A stretch of DNA of 7,959 nucleotides. It comes from DASYYE01 sp035946955 (GTDB lineage: Bacteria; Actinomycetota; Actinomycetes; Streptosporangiales; Streptosporangiaceae). The notes under the pieces are model-generated. The model was not told where the DNA came from. It searched no databases and saw only the letters and a program-made list of their open reading frames with translations. The translations under genes were made by a program, and so were the position numbers. Shown here piece by piece: positions 6,367 to 7,959 of the stretch. The stretch's first letter is position 1, and each line of letters begins with the position of its first letter. The stretch lies in NCBI GenBank assembly GCA_035946955.1, contig DASYYE010000442.1, positions 1 to 7,959 of the forward strand, written 5' to 3'.

Positions 6367-6377
6367 GTGACCTCCTT
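6364..6377 (-). promoter_or_regulatory. infC ribosome binding site and ATC start codon
   Basis: On the minus strand AAGGAGG (6377-6371), a full anti-Shine-Dalgarno match, is followed by TCAC and then ATC (6366-6364). This is the strongest ribosome site in the window, and its spacing points only to the ATC. In E. coli infC starts with AUU, and IF-3 represses its own synthesis by rejecting that codon; an ATC start here fits the same logic. Confidence 0.8.
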
Positions 6378-6467
6378 GGGTCTCTCCCCCCGATCCAGCT
6401 GTCTGGACCGGCGTCGCGGCCAGTCTCGTGAGGGGCCCAGCAGGCCCGGCTCCCTGCCAGGTACGCG

Positions 6468-6498
6468 AAAAGGCCCCGCACGCCGTGCATACGGGGCC
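6468..6498 (-). terminator. Intrinsic terminator or attenuator upstream of infC
   Basis: Minus-strand RNA: GGCCCCG (6498-6492) pairs with CGGGGCC (6478-6472), 7 bp perfect, followed at once by UUUU (6471-6468). The loop can form an extra GCAC/GUGC step if the closing G-C pair opens. It is the only hairpin in the window directly followed by a U-run. It could end transcripts arriving from aroE, about 235 nt upstream, or act as a regulated attenuator about 100 nt before the infC start. The U-run is short, so efficiency is uncertain. Confidence 0.55.
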
Positions 6499-6556
6499 CA
6501 CCATCCCTCTGCCCAAGTCAAGGCCTGTATGCCCTGGCTTGGGTGCCAAAGGCACC
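6487..6556 (-). promoter_or_regulatory. Candidate pseudoknot/antiterminator in the infC leader
   Basis: Three pairings compete in the RNA. Hairpin A is GGUGCC-UUU-GGCACC (6556-6542). Hairpin B is CCCAAG (6543-6538) with CUUGGG (6517-6512), sharing two bases with A. The 20-nt loop of B contains GCAUAC (6532-6527), complementary to GUAUGC (6492-6487), which overlaps the 5' arm and loop of the terminator. Forming that last helix would make an H-type pseudoknot and open the terminator. Complementarity is seen; folding and function are inferred. Confidence 0.35.
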
Positions 6557-6711
6557 GGGCGGCGCCGGGTTGCCGCGCATCGCGCAGACCCGACGGCCGT
6601 GTCCGGCCCGCCCGCCAGGAAACCCCAGCAGGCCAACCTGCCGACCAGAGGCCGGCCAGGTGGGAGGTGGTCCTCCGCTTGCATCCCGGCCGTGGTGCAC
6701 CGGGACTGGTC

Positions 6712-6728
6712 GTCTTGTAAGACTAACA
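6712..6728 (-). promoter_or_regulatory. Possible extended -10 promoter with overlapping palindrome
   Basis: Just after the aroE stop, the minus strand reads TGT-TAGTCT (6728-6720), matching an extended -10 (TGnTAnnnT), in the most AT-rich short stretch of the gap. The palindrome GTCTT-GT-AAGAC (6712-6723) overlaps it. No recognisable -35 lies 16-18 nt upstream. If real, it would transcribe the infC leader from about 6713. Confidence 0.22.
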
Positions 6729-6733
6729 GCAAT

Positions 6734-7684
6734 TCAGGTTGGCTCGCTATTTCCTGCGCCTGTCACGGCCCGGCCAGCCAGCGCGGCCAGGCCGGCCTCC
6801 CGCATCGGCGCCACGGGCGCATGCTGGCCGGTCATGAGCTCCACCTGGTAGACAGCCTGGTGCAGGAGCAGCTCAAACCCACCGGCCACCGCCACCCCGG
6901 CGCCCCGCGCCGCGGTCACCAGTGGGGTGGGCCACGGGTGGTAGACCACGTCCAGCACGCCACGGGGGACCAGCGCCCCCTGTGAGACCAGTGCCGCATA
7001 GGTGTCGGCGGCACCAGCGGGGACCGTGGAGACCAGCAGCCCGGGCGCACGGCGGGCAGTGGCCCCACCGACCTCGGCTGGGCTGGCCTCGGCTGGGCTG
7101 GCCTCGGCTGGGCCGGTGAGGCCGAACGAGCTGAGCTCCACCCGCACCCCGAGCCGCTGGGCCACTTCCAGCAGCGTGGTGGCCCGGGCAGGGTCGCGGG
7201 CCGCCACGGTCACCGTGCCCACACCGAGCTGGCGCAGGGCGGCCAGGGCCGAGCACGCGGTCGCGCCCGCGCCCAGGACCAGCACCTCCGGAGTCTGACC
7301 GGCCAGGCCGGCCCCGGGCGATATTGCTTCTGTCAGGCCCGCCTCGCTCAGGGCGGTGACCATGCCGGGCACGTCGGTGTTGTGACCGTGGCGCTGGCCC
7401 GCGTGGAAGACGACCGTGTTGACGGCCCCCACCTCGGCCGCGAGCGGCTCCGTGCGGTCCAGCAGCGGCAGCACGGTGCGCTTGAGCGGCATGGTGAGCG
7501 AGAGCCCCGCCCAGCCTGGTCCGCACTGCGCGAGCAGCGCGGGCAGACGGCCCTCGTCGCACTCGATGGCGTCGTAGGACCAGCCGTCCAGGCCCAGCGC
7601 ACGGTAGGCCGCCCGGTGCAGCACTGGCGACAGCGAATGCCCAATAGGCATCCCCAGCACAGCGGCCCTCACCGGAGCACCCAC
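6734..7684 (-). CDS. aroE: Shikimate dehydrogenase (NADPH)
   Basis: Reduces 3-dehydroshikimate to shikimate with NADPH in the route to aromatic amino acids; cytoplasmic. From GTG at 7684 it has 316 residues, longer than the usual 270-290. The substrate domain has GHSLSPVLHRAAY (15-27), LTMPLK with catalytic Lys68, GAVNT (86-90) and NTD (102-104) with catalytic Asp104. The cofactor domain has VLGAGATA (136-143), and the C-terminal helix has GGFELLLHQA (268-277; Gln276). All active-site residues are present. The extra length is mostly a PAEAS-repeat loop near 191-205 and a C-terminal tail. GTG at 7672 (MRAAVLG) is an equally plausible start; neither has a good ribosome site. The open frame extends to 7756, but that would overlap mltG. 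It starts 29 nt after mltG, probably in one operon. Confidence 0.93.
   Translation of the reverse strand: MGAPVRAAVLGMPIGHSLSPVLHRAAYRALGLDGWSYDAIECDEGRLPALLAQCGPGWAGLSLTMPLKRTVLPLLDRTEPLAAEVGAVNTVVFHAGQRHGHNTDVPGMVTALSEAGLTEAISPGAGLAGQTPEVLVLGAGATACSALAALRQLGVGTVTVAARDPARATTLLEVAQRLGVRVELSSFGLTGPAEASPAEASPAEVGGATARRAPGLLVSTVPAGAADTYAALVSQGALVPRGVLDVVYHPWPTPLVTAARGAGVAVAGGFELLLHQAVYQVELMTGQHAPVAPMREAGLAALAGRAVTGAGNSEPT
7072..7116. repeat. 15-bp tandem repeat inside aroE (PAEAS x3)
   Basis: Three consecutive copies of CCTCGGCTGGGCTGG (7072-7086, 7087-7101, and 7102-7116 with one change). They encode a PAEAS-type repeat at AroE residues about 191-205, on the surface between cofactor-domain strands. 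The period keeps the reading frame. Confidence 0.95.
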
Positions 7685-7713
7685 GACCCGTTCAGTTCGC
7701 TGCCCACACCCGG

Positions 7714-7959
7714 CTAGCGGTGAGCGGCGATATTCGCGCTCAGTTCGTTCTCCCACTGGAGGAACTGGCTGTAGTTGGAGGTGAACTTGGTGACGCCGCT
7801 CTTGGGGTCCACCGTGACGAAGTACAGCCAGGTGCGGGCGGCGGCGGTGGGGTCCGCGTGCAGCGCGGCCTGGATGGCGGCGTCACCGGGGCTGTCGATC
7901 GGCGTTGGCGGCAGGCCCGTGTGCCGGTAGGTGTTGTAGGGCGTGTTCCTCGTCAACTG
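7714..7959 (-). CDS. mltG: Endolytic transglycosylase MltG, C-terminal end (cut by window edge)
   Basis: MltG (YceG-like) is a membrane-anchored lytic transglycosylase that cleaves nascent peptidoglycan glycan strands. Only the last 81 codons are present, ending TAG at 7714. The stretch RNTPYNTYRHTGLPPTPIDSPG followed by DAAIQAAL is the characteristic conserved end of the family, and LYFVTVDPKSGVTKFTSNYSQFL is its usual last strand and helix. The catalytic glutamate, the LysM-like part and the N-terminal membrane anchor lie outside the window. The frame continues open through the right edge. mltG followed by aroE is a common actinobacterial arrangement. Confidence 0.93.
   Translation of the reverse strand, partial: QLTRNTPYNTYRHTGLPPTPIDSPGDAAIQAALHADPTAAARTWLYFVTVDPKSGVTKFTSNYSQFLQWENELSANIAAHR

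Larger units (their letters stand above)
6367..6733 (-). promoter_or_regulatory. 367-nt non-coding leader between aroE and infC
   Basis: No convincing gene lies here on either strand. On the minus strand, an AT-rich end with a possible promoter (6712-6728) is followed by a long bulged hairpin: CCACCT-G-GCCGGCC (6663-6650) pairs with GGTCGGC-AGGT-T-GG (6646-6633). Smaller stems lie at 6595-6608 and 6663-6676. Then come GGTGCC-TTT-GGCACC (6556-6542), a 6-bp stem that may form a pseudoknot (6512-6543), the terminator-like hairpin (6468-6498), and about 90 nt without clear structure before the infC ribosome site. The layout resembles an attenuator leader, but the stems are hand-found and unfolded by software. 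Confidence 0.5.

Noticed and set aside
6502..6504. ATG at 6504 as the start of a longer IF-3.
   Set aside because: The purine-rich AGAGGG abuts the ATG with no spacing, the terminator-like hairpin follows immediately, and the extra 46 residues do not resemble IF-3; AAGGAGG-N4-ATC downstream explains the start better.
6516..6521. Minus-strand TTGACT as the -35 of an infC promoter.
   Set aside because: The only TATGCA-like hexamer is 24 nt away, and the intervening DNA is the GC-rich terminator arm.
7754..7756. GTG at 7756 as the aroE start.
   Set aside because: It would overlap mltG by 43 nt, lacks a ribosome site, and adds about 24 residues absent from typical AroE.

Overview
The window is GC-rich chromosomal DNA, and every gene I can support lies on the minus strand. 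The gene set and protein sequences point to an actinomycete: the PheS N-terminus begins MSAPNK, and the translation genes run IF3, L35, L20, rRNA methyltransferase, PAS histidine kinase, PheS, PheT. I cannot name the genus. The window holds the C-terminal end of mltG, complete aroE, infC, rpmI, rplT, an RNA methyltransferase gene, a sensor kinase gene and pheS, and the first 299 codons of pheT.

In transcription order (right to left): the mltG 3' end (7714-7959) and aroE (6734-7684) form a short peptidoglycan/shikimate pair. A 367-nt non-coding stretch follows (6367-6733). It has an AT-rich possible promoter at its upstream end, several stem-loops, a possible pseudoknot and an intrinsic-terminator-like hairpin with four U's. 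This reads like an attenuated leader for the IF3 operon. infC (5293-6366) appears to start at a rare ATC codon behind a perfect Shine-Dalgarno sequence, and it carries an unusually long repeat-rich tail of about 186 residues. A 133-nt structured intercistronic region precedes rpmI (4965-5159), which is followed by rplT (4544-4936). A 41-bp imperfect palindrome bracketed by 10-bp direct repeats separates rplT from a SpoU/TrmH-type methyltransferase gene (3573-4427). Then come a soluble PAS-HisKA-HATPase kinase without a partner regulator in view (2191-3501), pheS (899-2053), and pheT (1-899), coupled to pheS by a TGATG overlap.

The block infC to pheT is a translation cluster: initiation factor, two 50S proteins, an RNA-modifying enzyme and both subunits of phenylalanyl-tRNA synthetase. 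The less ordinary content is regulatory and architectural: the ATC start, the leader with mutually exclusive structures, the dyads between genes, the orphan kinase inside a translation operon, and expansion of short tandem repeats inside infC and aroE. I see no mobile element, CRISPR array, tRNA or rRNA gene. No wholly new system is evident; the best candidates for undescribed biology are the infC leader and the IF3 tail.
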